Shown here piece after piece: positions 47,929 through 57,049 of a stretch of DNA of 64,000 nt (within the stretch, counting starts at the first letter, position 1; each line of letters starts with the position of its first letter). Location of the stretch: assembly GCF_001598415.1 (NCBI RefSeq), contig NZ_BCYX01000004.1:62001-126000 (forward strand), read 5' to 3'. Source of the stretch: Sphingomonas mali NBRC 15500. Its GTDB lineage: Bacteria > Pseudomonadota > Alphaproteobacteria > Sphingomonadales > Sphingomonadaceae. Position numbers and translations under genes: made by a program. The notes under the pieces are model-generated. The model was given only the letters and a program-made list of their open reading frames with translations. It had not been told where the DNA came from and ran no database searches.

Positions 47929-48831
47929 CTATTCGTCGCCGCGTGCCGCCTGCCGCGCAGCGCGATAGCCGTCACGCCGCATCTTCTCGAACGCGAGCCG
48001 CTGCTGGAACCCGGCGTCCTCCGGATAATCGCGAAACGCCTCCAGCACATCGTCGAACACTTCGCGCAGTTCGTCGCGGAATTCGGGATGCGAGAAGATA
48101 TAGAAGCGGTTGGCGTGGATCGCCTCGATCACCCGCGCGGCGATCACATCGGGCTCCATGCCGGCCTGATGAAGCTGCTCGAGTCGCCCGACCGCCGTCG
48201 CATCCACCGCTTTCGCCCCGGCCTTGAGGTCGTCAGGGCGTATCTCGTCGCTGGCGAAGATGTGGCTCTTCACCAGCCCGGGACACAATACCGAGACACC
48301 GATGCCGTGCTTGGCCAGGCTGTAGCGCAGCGATTCGCTCATCCCGCGCACCGCGAACTTGGTGGTGTTGTAGATGCCCGGCTGCGGCCCGCACAGAAAG
48401 GCAGCCATCGAGGCGGTGTTGACGACATGCCCCCCGCCACCCCGCGCCTTCATCCGGGGAACGAAGGTCATCACGCCGTTGATCACGCCGTGCAGATTGA
48501 CCCCCAGCAGCCAGTCCCAATCGTCGTAGGACGAGTCGTCGATCGTCTGGAAGAGGTTCACCCCGGCATTGTTGAATACCAGGCTGACGGGTCCCAGCTC
48601 GGCCTCGACCCGATCGGCCGCCGCGGCGAAACCGTCACGCGACGCGACGTCGAGCTGCACGCCGATCACATCCTGATTGTCGAGGGTCGCGAGTGCCGCG
48701 TCGATCGCGTCCTGGCGAATGTCGGCCAGCGCGACCTTGCATCCTTCGGCCAGCAATGCCCGCACGAACCCGAGTCCGATGCCATTGGCACCGCCGGTGA
48801 CGAACGCCGTGCGTCCAGCCAGATCCTGCAA
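47929..48831 (-). CDS. Short-chain dehydrogenase (third C-alpha-dehydrogenase-like SDR)
   Basis: 300 residues from TTG 48831 behind GGGAGAGG (GTG at 48873 is an alternative). It shows AFVTGGANGIGLGFVRALL, NNAGVNLFQ, the Ser of NTASMAAFL and the YNTTK pair, with the same long C-terminal extension (RFYIFSHPEFRDELREVFDD) as the SDRs at 24669 and 25556. Probably oxidises a benzylic alcohol of a lignin dimer. Divergent from the MFS gene, with an operator-like site between them. Confidence 0.78.
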   Translation of the reverse strand: MQDLAGRTAFVTGGANGIGLGFVRALLAEGCKVALADIRQDAIDAALATLDNQDVIGVQLDVASRDGFAAAADRVEAELGPVSLVFNNAGVNLFQTIDDSSYDDWDWLLGVNLHGVINGVMTFVPRMKARGGGGHVVNTASMAAFLCGPQPGIYNTTKFAVRGMSESLRYSLAKHGIGVSVLCPGLVKSHIFASDEIRPDDLKAGAKAVDATAVGRLEQLHQAGMEPDVIAARVIEAIHANRFYIFSHPEFRDELREVFDDVLEAFRDYPEDAGFQQRLAFEKMRRDGYRAARQAARGDE

Positions 48832-48890
48832 TTCGCCTCTCCCATGACCGGCGGAATTTGTTTGCCGCCGCACGCATTTTTGTCTCGCCT

Positions 48891-48911
48891 TTTGTATCTA
48901 ACACGTACAAT
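48891..48911. promoter_or_regulatory. Operator-like palindrome between divergent SDR and MFS genes
   Basis: TTTGTATCT and ACGTACAAT around AAC (13 of 18). It lies 60 bp from the SDR start and 59 bp from the MFS start, able to control both. Confidence 0.45.
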
Positions 48912-48969
48912 TTGCCAAGCGGAAACGATGGGCCCGCGAGCGGCCCACGTGACGGCGAGAGGAATGCCC

Positions 48970-50385
48970 ATGGCGATCGGGATCGCGACGACCGCGGATA
49001 TGACGGCGGGTGAACAGGAAGCGGAAGTCGCACCGCATCCTTCGCGCATCTGGCCCTCGACGCCGCGCGCTTATTGGGCGCTGACGGTGATCGTGCTGGC
49101 GACGTTCCTGACCTTTTTCGACCAGGTCGTGTTCGGCATGCTGGCGCAGCGGATCAAGACCGATTTCGGCCTGAGCGATGCCCAACTCGGCTTTCTGGGC
49201 GGCCCGGCCAGCATCATCTGCTATTTGTTCGTCGGCATCCCGCTAGCGCGGCTCGCCGACATCTATCCGCGCAAATACGTGCTGGCGGGCGGCGTGGCGG
49301 TGATCGGATCGATCATCGCGCTGGGTGGCCTGGCGCAGAACTTCTTCCAGTTCGTCGGCTCGCGCGTCTTCCTCGCGGCAGGCGGATCGGCGCATGCGCC
49401 GGCCTCCTATTCGCTGCTGGCCGACGCGTTTCCGCCGCGCAAGCTGACCCGAGCCTTCGCGCTGCTGCAGTTCGGCTTTATCGGCGGCACCACTTTGGGC
49501 CCGATCGTCGGCGGGATGCTGATCGCGATGACCGCGCATTGGGCGCCGACCCAGTTCGGCGGCCTCCGCATCTTCGCCTGGCAATGGATCATGATCTGGG
49601 TCGGCCTGCCCGGCCTGCTCGTCGCCCTGTTGTTCCTGACGGTGAAGGAGCCACCGCGGCTCGCGCCCGCACCGGATGCGCCACAGCCGCCGCGCGAGGC
49701 TTCATTCGGCCGGCGCATGCTGACCTTCACCGGGCTCGATGCGATCCGCGCGATCCATGCCCGCGGGCGCGTTTATTATCCGCTGTTCGCCGGACTCGCA
49801 TTGAGCGCGATCGAGGTGTTCGGGCTTCAGTTCTGGCGAGTACCGTTCATGATCCGCACCTTCGGCTGGGATGAACGCCAGATCGGCGCGGTGATGGGCG
49901 GTATGATCCTGATCGCCTCGCTGGCCGGGCTGGTGCTGGGCGGCGTGCTGGTCGAATGGCTGGCCAAGCGCCACAAGGATGCCAATGTGCGCGCCGCGGC
50001 GATCCTGTTCGGCGGCGTGACGATCTGTTCGATCCTGTCGCCGCTGATGCCCAACGGCTATCTCTCGCTCGGCGTGATGAGCGTCGGCGCGATGTTCGGC
50101 ATCGCCGGCGCAGTGCCCCAGAATGCCGCGATCCAGCGCGTCGCGCCCAATGCGATGCGCGGACAGGTCACCGCGATTTACCTGTTCATGTTCACCTTCT
50201 TCGGCGCGATGGGCAGCTTCGTTGTCGGCTTGGTGCAGGATTATGTGATCGGAGACGAAGCCCAGCTGTGGAAGACGCTGGTGCTGACCGCGTCGATCCT
50301 CCTGCCGATCGCCACCTTGTGCATGGTGAGGGCCATCAAACCTTATCGCGAGGAAGTCGAACGGCTGGAAGCGGCGGGAAGTTGA
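48970..50385 (+). CDS. MFS transporter (lignin-dimer or aromatic uptake candidate)
   Basis: 471 residues from ATG 48970, six bases after GAGAGGA; longer in-frame starts lie inside the neighbouring SDR region and are rejected. About 12 membrane segments; the loop motif RLADIYPRKYVLAGG is between helices 2 and 3, preceded by FFDQVVFGMLAQRIKTDFGL. First gene of a likely MFS-NTF2-ALDH-ligW-MFS series. An inner-membrane MFS (DdvK) imports 5,5'-dehydrodivanillate in SYK-6; whether this is its counterpart is not decidable. Confidence 0.85.
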   Translation: MAIGIATTADMTAGEQEAEVAPHPSRIWPSTPRAYWALTVIVLATFLTFFDQVVFGMLAQRIKTDFGLSDAQLGFLGGPASIICYLFVGIPLARLADIYPRKYVLAGGVAVIGSIIALGGLAQNFFQFVGSRVFLAAGGSAHAPASYSLLADAFPPRKLTRAFALLQFGFIGGTTLGPIVGGMLIAMTAHWAPTQFGGLRIFAWQWIMIWVGLPGLLVALLFLTVKEPPRLAPAPDAPQPPREASFGRRMLTFTGLDAIRAIHARGRVYYPLFAGLALSAIEVFGLQFWRVPFMIRTFGWDERQIGAVMGGMILIASLAGLVLGGVLVEWLAKRHKDANVRAAAILFGGVTICSILSPLMPNGYLSLGVMSVGAMFGIAGAVPQNAAIQRVAPNAMRGQVTAIYLFMFTFFGAMGSFVVGLVQDYVIGDEAQLWKTLVLTASILLPIATLCMVRAIKPYREEVERLEAAGS

Positions 50386-50407
50386 CTCGCTCGCGCGGGC
50401 AGCGCAC

Positions 50408-50428
50408 ATTGTACGCAAAGCATACAAT
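50408..50428. promoter_or_regulatory. Near-perfect operator palindrome upstream of the NTF2-ALDH-ligW unit
   Basis: Half-sites ATTGTACGC and GCATACAAT around AAA; 17 of 18 arm positions, the best match in the window. It ends 12 bp before the ATG at 50441, so a bound protein would block transcription or initiation. Confidence 0.7.
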
Positions 50429-50440
50429 TAGGAGAGATTG

Positions 50441-51199
50441 ATGTCCGAGGCCGATCGCATCGCGAAGCTCGAAAATGCCGTCGAGCAATTGTCTCGCCGC
50501 CTGCTGCAGCGCGAGGACGAGCTCGATATCCGCAAGCTCCAGCACCTCTATGGCTACCTGATCGACAAATGCCTCTACAACGAGACGGTCGACCTGTTCA
50601 CCAACGATGGCGAAGTGCGGTTCTTCGGCGGCGTGTGGAAGGGCAAGGAAGGCATTCGCCGGCTCTATGTCGAGCGGTTCCAGAAGCGCTTCACGCACGG
50701 CAATAACGGGCCGATCGACGGGTTCCTGCTCGATCACCCGCAGCTTCAGGACATTATCGACGTCGAGCCGGACGGGGAGATCGCCTATGGCCGCGCGCGC
50801 TCGATGATGCAGGCCGGCCGGCACAAGGATTATGCAGATCCCAGCAACCCGATGATGGGTGCACGCCAATGGTGGGAAGGCGGAATCTACGAGAATACCT
50901 ATCAGAAGGTCGATGGGGTCTGGCGCATCAAGGTGCTGAATTACCTGCCGCAATGGCATGCCGACTTCGAAACCGGCTGGGCCAATACGCGGCCCGAATA
51001 TGTCCCCTTCCCGACCCAGACCTTCCCCGCCGATCCGACCGGCCCCGACGAACTGATCGCCGACAGCTGGCTGTGGCCGACGCACAAGCTCGTGCCCTTC
51101 CACATGAAGCATCCGGTGACCGGCAAGGAGATCGTCGCCGAGCGCTGGCAGGGCGACATCGACCGCGCACAGGCAAGGACGGCGGAGCCGGCAGTCTAG
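50441..51199 (+). CDS. NTF2-fold protein, candidate LdpA/PcfL-type gamma-formaldehyde lyase
   Basis: 252 residues from ATG 50441 behind GGAGAG. SnoaL/NTF2-like fold: ELDIRKLQHLYGYLIDKCLY, VDLFTNDGEVRFFGGVWKGK, GFLLDHPQLQDIIDVEPDGE, RQWWEGGIYENTYQKVDGVW, then a long C-terminal extension (WPTHKLVPFHMKHPVTGKEI) beyond a minimal NTF2 domain. The size and neighbours fit LdpA of N. aromaticivorans or PcfL of SYK-6, cofactor-free lyases that turn diarylpropanediols or phenylcoumaran alcohols into stilbenes plus formaldehyde. The stilbene dioxygenase lies 4.3 kb away. Function by context and fold. Confidence 0.72.
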   Translation: MSEADRIAKLENAVEQLSRRLLQREDELDIRKLQHLYGYLIDKCLYNETVDLFTNDGEVRFFGGVWKGKEGIRRLYVERFQKRFTHGNNGPIDGFLLDHPQLQDIIDVEPDGEIAYGRARSMMQAGRHKDYADPSNPMMGARQWWEGGIYENTYQKVDGVWRIKVLNYLPQWHADFETGWANTRPEYVPFPTQTFPADPTGPDELIADSWLWPTHKLVPFHMKHPVTGKEIVAERWQGDIDRAQARTAEPAV

Positions 51200-51258
51200 G
51201 ATTGTTTCTGGCTCGCTGACGCGGGCCCGAGACTCGACTGCAACCATACAGGACGCCG

Positions 51259-52686
51259 ATGACCTATCCCGACCTTTGCATGGTGATCGACGGCGAGCGC
51301 GTCTCGGGCGGCGCGCGGCGGACGCATCGCGTGGTCAATCCGGCCACCGGCGAGACGCTCGCCGAACTGCCGCTGGCCGACGCAGCCGACCTCGACCGTG
51401 CGCTCGACGCCGCGGCGCGCGGTTTCCGCCGCTGGCGCAATTCAACCCCGCACGAACGCGCCGCCGTGCTGCAGGGCGCGGCACGGCTGATGCTCGAGCG
51501 CCAGGACGAGCTCGCCCGCGTCGCAGTGCTCGAACAGGGCAAGACCCTGGCCGAGGCCAAGGTCGAAGTGCTGATGAATGTCGGCCTGTTCAACTTCTAT
51601 GCTGGGGAGGTTTTCCGCCTCTATGGGCGGACGCTGGTTCGTCCGGCGGGGCAAAGATCGACGGTCAGCAAGGAGCCGGTCGGGCCGGTCGCGGCGTTCG
51701 CGCCATGGAACTTCCCGATCGGCAATCCCGGCCGCAAGCTGGGTGCGCCGATCGCGGCGGGATGTTCGGTGATCCTGAAGGCGGCCGAGGAAACGCCAGC
51801 CTCGGCGCTCGGCGTGCTGCAGTGCCTGCTCGACGCCGGCCTGCCCGGTGAGGTGGCGCAGGCAGTGTTCGGCGTCCCCGACGAAGTGTCGCGGCACCTG
51901 CTCGGCTCGCCGGTCATCCGCAAGCTGAGCTTCACCGGCTCAACCGCAATCGGCAAGCATCTCGTGAAGCTGGCCGCCGAAGATATGAAGCGCACCACCA
52001 TGGAGCTGGGCGGCCATGGCCCGGTGCTGGTGTTCGACGACGTCGATGTCGATCAGGTGCTCGATACGATGGTCGCCGCCAAATATCGCAATGCCGGCCA
52101 GGTCTGCGTCTCCCCCACCCGCTTCATCGTCCAGGAGGATGTATACGACCGGTTCCGTACCGGCTTCGCCGAACGTGCGGCGCAGATCACCGTCGGCGAC
52201 GGGCTGGATCCCGCGACCCGGATGGGCCCGATGGCCAATCCGCGCCGCCCCGACGCGATGGAGCGTCTGATCGGCGACGCGACCGCCAGGGGCGCGACTT
52301 TGTTGTCGGGGGGCGGACGGATCGGCAATCGCGGCTTCTTCTACCAGCCGAGCGTGCTGTCGGACATCCCGCTCGACGCCGCGATCATGAACGAGGAGCC
52401 GTTCGGCCCGGTCGCCGTGATCAACCCGTTCGCGGGCGAGGAAGCGATGATCGAGGAGGCGAACCGCCTCCCCTATGGGCTCGCGGCTTATGCCTGGACG
52501 CGCGATTCCGCGCGGCAGCGGCGCCTCGCGCGCGAGATCGAGAGCGGGATGGTCGGCATCAACACGACCATGATCGGCGGTGCCGACGCGCCGTTCGGCG
52601 GCGTCAAATGGTCGGGCCATGGCGCCGAGGACGGTCCCGAGGGCGTCGAGGCGTGCCTGGTGACCAAAGCGGTGCACGAGGGCTGA
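51259..52686 (+). CDS. NAD(P)-dependent aldehyde dehydrogenase in the ligW cluster
   Basis: 475 residues. FAPWNFPIGNPGRKLGAPIA, LSFTGSTAIGKHL, Glu in TTMELGGHGPVLV, the Cys nucleophile in NAGQVCVSPTRFI and NEEPFGPVAVI are all present. 59 bp after the NTF2 lyase and 45 bp before ligW. A fitting substrate is a 5-formyl or 5-carboxy aromatic aldehyde left when a phenylcoumaran-derived stilbene is cleaved, oxidised to 5-carboxyvanillate for LigW. That assignment is inference from gene order. Confidence 0.88.
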   Translation: MTYPDLCMVIDGERVSGGARRTHRVVNPATGETLAELPLADAADLDRALDAAARGFRRWRNSTPHERAAVLQGAARLMLERQDELARVAVLEQGKTLAEAKVEVLMNVGLFNFYAGEVFRLYGRTLVRPAGQRSTVSKEPVGPVAAFAPWNFPIGNPGRKLGAPIAAGCSVILKAAEETPASALGVLQCLLDAGLPGEVAQAVFGVPDEVSRHLLGSPVIRKLSFTGSTAIGKHLVKLAAEDMKRTTMELGGHGPVLVFDDVDVDQVLDTMVAAKYRNAGQVCVSPTRFIVQEDVYDRFRTGFAERAAQITVGDGLDPATRMGPMANPRRPDAMERLIGDATARGATLLSGGGRIGNRGFFYQPSVLSDIPLDAAIMNEEPFGPVAVINPFAGEEAMIEEANRLPYGLAAYAWTRDSARQRRLAREIESGMVGINTTMIGGADAPFGGVKWSGHGAEDGPEGVEACLVTKAVHEG

Positions 52687-52731
52687 CCGGAACACGCCCC
52701 TTTTTCTTTTACGCGGTGAACGGAGCGACCA

Positions 52732-53787
52732 ATGACTCATGAGCTACGAACCGGCGGCGACCGCGGCTATCTCCGCATCGCGACCGAAGAGGCCTTCGCC
52801 ACTCGCGAGCAGATCGACGCCTATCTGCGCATGGTCGGCGACGGCACCGCCGATAAGGGCATGACCTCGCTATGGGGTTTCTACGCACGGTCGCCGTCGG
52901 AGCGCGCGATGCTGATCATCGAGCGGCTGCTCGATCTCGGCGAGCGCCGTATCGCCGACATGGACGCGACCGGCATCGACGTCGCGATCCTGTCGCTCAC
53001 CTCGCCAGGGGTCCAGCCGCTGCTCGACACCGACGAGGCCAAGGCGATGGTGTCGCGCGCCAACGATTATCTCGCCGAACGCTGTGCCGCCTATCCGACG
53101 CGGTTCGTCGGCATGACCTCGATCGCGCCGCAGGATCCCGAATGGTCGGCGGCGGAGATCCGGCGCGGCGCGAACGAGCTTGGCTTCAAGGGCGTGATGG
53201 TCAACAGCCACACCCACGGCCATTATCTCGATGAGCCGCAATTCGACCCGATCTTCCGCGCGCTCGCCGATACCGGCCAGCCGCTCTACATCCATCCCCA
53301 GACCCTGCCGGACGCGATGATCGGCGGGATGATCGAGGCCGGGCTGGATGGCGCGATCTTCGGCTTTGGGGTGGAGACCGGCATGCATCTGCTCCGGCTG
53401 ATCACCACCGGCATCTTCGATCGCTATCCCGACCTCCAGATCGCGGTCGGCCATGGCGGCGAGGCGATACCTTATTGGCTCTACCGCATCGATTTCATGC
53501 ACAAGGCAGGCGTCGCCTCGCAGCGGTACGAGCGGCTCAAGCCGCTCAAGAAGGGCATGGTCGCGTGCCTGCGCGAGAATGTGCTGGCGACCACCAGCGG
53601 CCTGCCCTTCCCACCCGCGATCAAGCTGATGCTCGAGGTGATGGGCGAGAATCGCGTGATGTACGCGATGGATTACCCCTACGAATATGTCGCCGACGAA
53701 GTGCGCGCGCACGACCTGCTCGATATCCCCGACGCTACCAAGAAGAAGCTGATGCAGACCAACGCCGAACGCGTGTTCGGGCTGTGA
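52732..53787 (+). CDS. ligW: 5-carboxyvanillate decarboxylase LigW
   Basis: Non-oxidative decarboxylation of 5-carboxyvanillate to vanillate (amidohydrolase superfamily, Mn-dependent). The 351-residue product matches SYK-6 LigW in opening and core as I recall them: GYLRIATEEAFATREQIDAY, LGERRIADMDATGIDVAILS, QDPEWSAAEIRRGANELGFK, DGAIFGFGVETGMHLLRLI, MYAMDYPYEYVADEVRA. The E-E-A-F variant of the usual HxH and the terminal MDYP Asp are as in LigW. No ligX/Y/Z biphenyl genes are in the window. Overlaps the next gene by 4 bp (GTGA). Confidence 0.95.
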   Translation: MTHELRTGGDRGYLRIATEEAFATREQIDAYLRMVGDGTADKGMTSLWGFYARSPSERAMLIIERLLDLGERRIADMDATGIDVAILSLTSPGVQPLLDTDEAKAMVSRANDYLAERCAAYPTRFVGMTSIAPQDPEWSAAEIRRGANELGFKGVMVNSHTHGHYLDEPQFDPIFRALADTGQPLYIHPQTLPDAMIGGMIEAGLDGAIFGFGVETGMHLLRLITTGIFDRYPDLQIAVGHGGEAIPYWLYRIDFMHKAGVASQRYERLKPLKKGMVACLRENVLATTSGLPFPPAIKLMLEVMGENRVMYAMDYPYEYVADEVRAHDLLDIPDATKKKLMQTNAERVFGL

Positions 53788-55397
53788 ACACGGGAGCGGG
53801 TGCGAGCCGGCCGCTGCCCGGCGCCTGGTACGCGCTGGCGCTGGTCGCCGCGACCCAGGCGATCAGCCTGCTCGACCGCAATATCCTTGCCATCCTGGCG
53901 CCGGCGATCAAAGCGGACCTGAAGATCGGCGATGCCGAGATGGGGTTGTTGTACGGCACGGTGTTCGCCCTGTTCTACGCGTTGTTCTCGCTGCCGCTCG
54001 GGCGGCTGGCGGATGGCTGGATCCGCACCAGGCTGTTGGCGATCGCCATCCTCTTCTGGTCGCTCGCGACCGGGACGGCGGCGTTCGCCGGCGGCTTCCT
54101 GCTGCTGATGCTGTCGCGGTTGGGCGTGGGCATCGGCGAGGCCGCGTCGCAGCCGGCCGGTACCAGCCTGCTCTACGATTATTTCCCGCGCCGGCGCCGC
54201 GGGACGGTGATGGCCATCCTCGCCGCGGCGATCGCGATCGGATTGGGCGGGTCGCTGGTGATCGGCGGCGGCGCGGCCGATTGGTGGCACAGGCGTTATC
54301 CGACTGGCGGCGCGCCGTTGGGGCTGGCCGGCTGGCAATTCGCCTTTCTCGTCGCGGCCTTGCCGGGACTGCTGATCGCGCCCCTGATGTGGCGCGTGCG
54401 CGAGCCCGAGCGCGGCGCGGTCGACGGCATCGCGACGCCGCGCGACCCCAATCCGTTTGGCGCCAGCCTGGGCGTGCTCGGCGCGATCACGCCGGGAATC
54501 CACTGGATCGCGCTGGCGCGGCGCCGAGCGACCGGGCGCGACTGGCTGGTCAATGCCGGCATCCTGGTGCTGATCGTGGCCGGCATGGTCGCCGCGATCC
54601 ACTGGGCCGAAGCCTTTTCGCCCCGGCCGCCGCTGATCCTCGGCGGTGTCGCGATCAGCCCGCACGTACTGCAATGGAGCGTGATCGGCTTCGGCATTTT
54701 CGTCATCGCCAATCTGCTCCAGGCGATACGCCGCAGCGACCCGCCGGCCTTCGCGGCGATCGCGACGTCGCCCTCGGTGATCCTTTGCATCGCGGTCGGC
54801 GCGCTGCAGGGCGTGGTCAATTATGGCGTGATGGGGTTCACCCCTTCATTCCTGATGAAGACCTATCACCTGTCGCCGGGTGCGACCGGGCTCCAGTTCG
54901 GGTTGCTCGCGGCGGCGCTCGGCGTGATCGGGCCGCTGATCGCCGGGCCATTGTCGGACCGGCTGAGCGGCGGCCGGCCGCGCGAGCGGGTATGGGTCAC
55001 GCTGTTCGCGCTCGGCGTGTCGCCGCTGATCGCTTTCTGGGTTTATCGCGCGCCCTCGGCGGGTGCCTTCTACCTCCGCTTCACCTTCTACAGCCTGGTG
55101 CTGACGATGTGGATGCCGCCGCTTTATGCCGTGCTCTACGATCAGGTGCTGCCGCGCATGCGGGGGATCACCTCGAGCATCTATCTGTTCGCGATGACGA
55201 TCATCGGCCTGGGCATCGGGCCCTATGCCGTCGGATTGGTGAGCGACGCCACGCATGGCGACCTGGCCACCGCGATCCTCTCGGTCAATTGGGTCGCGCC
55301 GCCGATCGTCATCATGCTGGTGATCCTCGCGCTGCGCGTCAATCGCGACCAGGCCTCGCTGCTCGACCGAACGCGTGCGGCGGGGGAAAAGGTCTAG
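53784..55397 (+). CDS. MFS transporter coupled to ligW
   Basis: 537 residues from GTG 53784, overlapping the ligW stop by 4 bp. It opens ALALVAATQAISLLDRNILAI (helix 1, Spinster-like subgroup), has GRLADGWIRTRLLAIAI after helix 2 and LGVGIGEAASQPAGTSLLYD in helix 4, with extra central segments giving a protein longer than a usual 12-helix MFS. Because translation is coupled to ligW, the substrate is likely a carboxylated vanillyl or biphenyl-type acid. Direction (uptake or export) cannot be read. Confidence 0.86.
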   Translation: MNTGAGASRPLPGAWYALALVAATQAISLLDRNILAILAPAIKADLKIGDAEMGLLYGTVFALFYALFSLPLGRLADGWIRTRLLAIAILFWSLATGTAAFAGGFLLLMLSRLGVGIGEAASQPAGTSLLYDYFPRRRRGTVMAILAAAIAIGLGGSLVIGGGAADWWHRRYPTGGAPLGLAGWQFAFLVAALPGLLIAPLMWRVREPERGAVDGIATPRDPNPFGASLGVLGAITPGIHWIALARRRATGRDWLVNAGILVLIVAGMVAAIHWAEAFSPRPPLILGGVAISPHVLQWSVIGFGIFVIANLLQAIRRSDPPAFAAIATSPSVILCIAVGALQGVVNYGVMGFTPSFLMKTYHLSPGATGLQFGLLAAALGVIGPLIAGPLSDRLSGGRPRERVWVTLFALGVSPLIAFWVYRAPSAGAFYLRFTFYSLVLTMWMPPLYAVLYDQVLPRMRGITSSIYLFAMTIIGLGIGPYAVGLVSDATHGDLATAILSVNWVAPPIVIMLVILALRVNRDQASLLDRTRAAGEKV

Positions 55398-55429
55398 CGG
55401 CGGGATTTCCGAGGCGCCACGTCGGCGGC

Positions 55430-55460
55430 TCCCGTGCGTCCGCTTTCGCCGCGCACGGGA
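55430..55460. terminator. Hairpin between convergent MFS and lignostilbene dioxygenase genes
   Basis: Nine-bp stem TCCCGTGCG / CGCACGGGA with a 13-base loop in the 73-bp gap between stop codons; likely bidirectional. Confidence 0.55.
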
Positions 55461-55470
55461 TCACCTTCGG

Positions 55471-56946
55471 CTAGGCCGCCTCGGCCAGCCCGATCTCCTC
55501 GGCGGTCGCCCAATTGCCGTGCAGGCCGAAGCGCAGCCGGATCGGGATGCGCACTTCGGCGATCGGCCCCTTTTCGATGTCGAGCGCGTCGAACAGCAAC
55601 AGGTCCGAGCGATGCTCTTCGAGCCGGTTGCAGACCTGGACGATCCAGCCGTCACCTTCCGCGGCACCGGGCCCGCGGGGGATGAAGCAGGGTTCCTGCA
55701 GCGACGAAACCGGACCGCACCACCATTTCTGTTCGCGCCCGGTCTCGTGATCGATCAGGCCGAGCGTGTTCATGATCATGCCCCCCGCGCTGCCGCCCTT
55801 GAGCTCGACCGGCTTGGCCGGATCGATCACCAGCAGCCAGCCATAGCGATAGGGCAGTCCAGTGCGGCGGTCGTCGATGCGGGGGAATTCGCCCATCATC
55901 CCGGTCAGTCGCTCGACGCTTTCGAACGTGTCGGAATTAGATGCCATATCGACCGTCCATCGGGTCAGGAAGCTTGCCGCTTCCATCGGGTTGAACGGTG
56001 CGCCGTGGATGTCGGGGAAGAACGGGAACATGTTGTTCTTCGCTTCGGGCGTGTCGAAATGAATCCTGGTTCCGTCCTGGAACGCGTTCATGACATGGCT
56101 GGCAAAGCAATTGTCGCGCCTGAACCAGCGTATGTCCTCAGCCGTCGCGTCCGCCCGCCGCGGCAATACGCCGAGATAGACCGGCAAAGTCGTGTCGAAG
56201 CCGAAATGCGGCATGCCCTTTTCGAGCCGCTCCCAATTCGAGGTCGAGGGCACGACGTGGAACAGCGCGTAATCGGGCGTGATCGCGAAATCGTGCATCA
56301 TCGCGTAATAAGGCAGCTCGAACCACAATTCCTGTTTCAGCTCGCCGTCGGGCGACACGACATAATAGGTCATGTCGCGAGTCAGCACGCCCTTGGCGGC
56401 ATAGCCGAACGCGATCATGTCGCCGGTCGCCGGATCGACCTTGGGATGCGCAGTGAAGGTCTGCCCGGTCATCGCGCCGTTGAACCAGGTGTAACCCTCG
56501 GTCTCGAGCGTCGCCGGGTCCATCACCAGCGCGGGACTGTCCTCCTTCAGCGCGTAGAGCTTGCCGCCATAGACGAAAGCATTGGTGTTGGCGGTGCCGC
56601 GGATCCGGCCCTTAACGCTGTCGTCGTCGGTCAGCGGATTGCGATAGGCGCCGAACAAGGCATGGCCGGCATCGTGCTCCAACCGCCATTTGTCGGTCTT
56701 GGCCCAGCGCTGGCGGAAGTCGACGCGGCCGCCATGGAAGCGGAACATCGTGATCATGCCGTCGCCGTTAAAGGCGATGTCGTCGCCCAGGCGCGGCGCG
56801 AATTGGGGATCGGGCTGGACGCGATAGAAAGCGCCGTCGAGCTCGACCGGAACCGCGCCTTTCACGTCGAGATCGGCGATATCCGCCTCGATCCGCGACG
56901 GTGTGTTGAAACCGGTGAACGACGGCGTGTCGGGGAAATGCGTCAC
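55471..56946 (-). CDS. Lignostilbene-alpha,beta-dioxygenase (carotenoid cleavage oxygenase family)
   Basis: Splits the central C=C of hydroxystilbenes with O2 to two aldehydes, for example lignostilbene to two vanillins. 491 residues from GTG 56946 behind AGAGAGGA. The four iron His are H167 (FTAHPKV), H218 (MMHDFA), H284 (FASHVMN) and H476 (GLHGNWA). F59, Y101 and K134, the substrate-phenol residues described for LsdA, fall at the same numbers here. Divergent from the MarR gene with an operator-like site between. Strong assignment; the exact paralog (lsdA-H) is not decidable. Confidence 0.93.
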   Translation of the reverse strand: MTHFPDTPSFTGFNTPSRIEADIADLDVKGAVPVELDGAFYRVQPDPQFAPRLGDDIAFNGDGMITMFRFHGGRVDFRQRWAKTDKWRLEHDAGHALFGAYRNPLTDDDSVKGRIRGTANTNAFVYGGKLYALKEDSPALVMDPATLETEGYTWFNGAMTGQTFTAHPKVDPATGDMIAFGYAAKGVLTRDMTYYVVSPDGELKQELWFELPYYAMMHDFAITPDYALFHVVPSTSNWERLEKGMPHFGFDTTLPVYLGVLPRRADATAEDIRWFRRDNCFASHVMNAFQDGTRIHFDTPEAKNNMFPFFPDIHGAPFNPMEAASFLTRWTVDMASNSDTFESVERLTGMMGEFPRIDDRRTGLPYRYGWLLVIDPAKPVELKGGSAGGMIMNTLGLIDHETGREQKWWCGPVSSLQEPCFIPRGPGAAEGDGWIVQVCNRLEEHRSDLLLFDALDIEKGPIAEVRIPIRLRFGLHGNWATAEEIGLAEAA

Positions 56947-56976
56947 GGCCGATCCTCTCTCTGTTATCTGCGCCGC

Positions 56977-56997
56977 ATTGTATGCAAGGCAAACATT
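56977..56997. promoter_or_regulatory. Operator-like palindrome between the stilbene dioxygenase and MarR genes
   Basis: Left half is perfect ATTGTATGC, right half GCAAACATT, around AAG (16 of 18). It lies 31 bp upstream of the dioxygenase start and 53 bp from the MarR start, a layout of a regulator controlling itself and its divergent target. Confidence 0.65.
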
Positions 56998-57049
56998 ATT
57001 TTCAATCCGCGATGTTGACCTGAACACCCCCGAGGGGCAGGCTGGCGCA

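Noticed and set aside
47863..48963. Upstream extension of the MFS frame (840 codons in total)
   Set aside because: The extension is antisense to an SDR with clear motifs, and a good Shine-Dalgarno sits just before ATG 48970.
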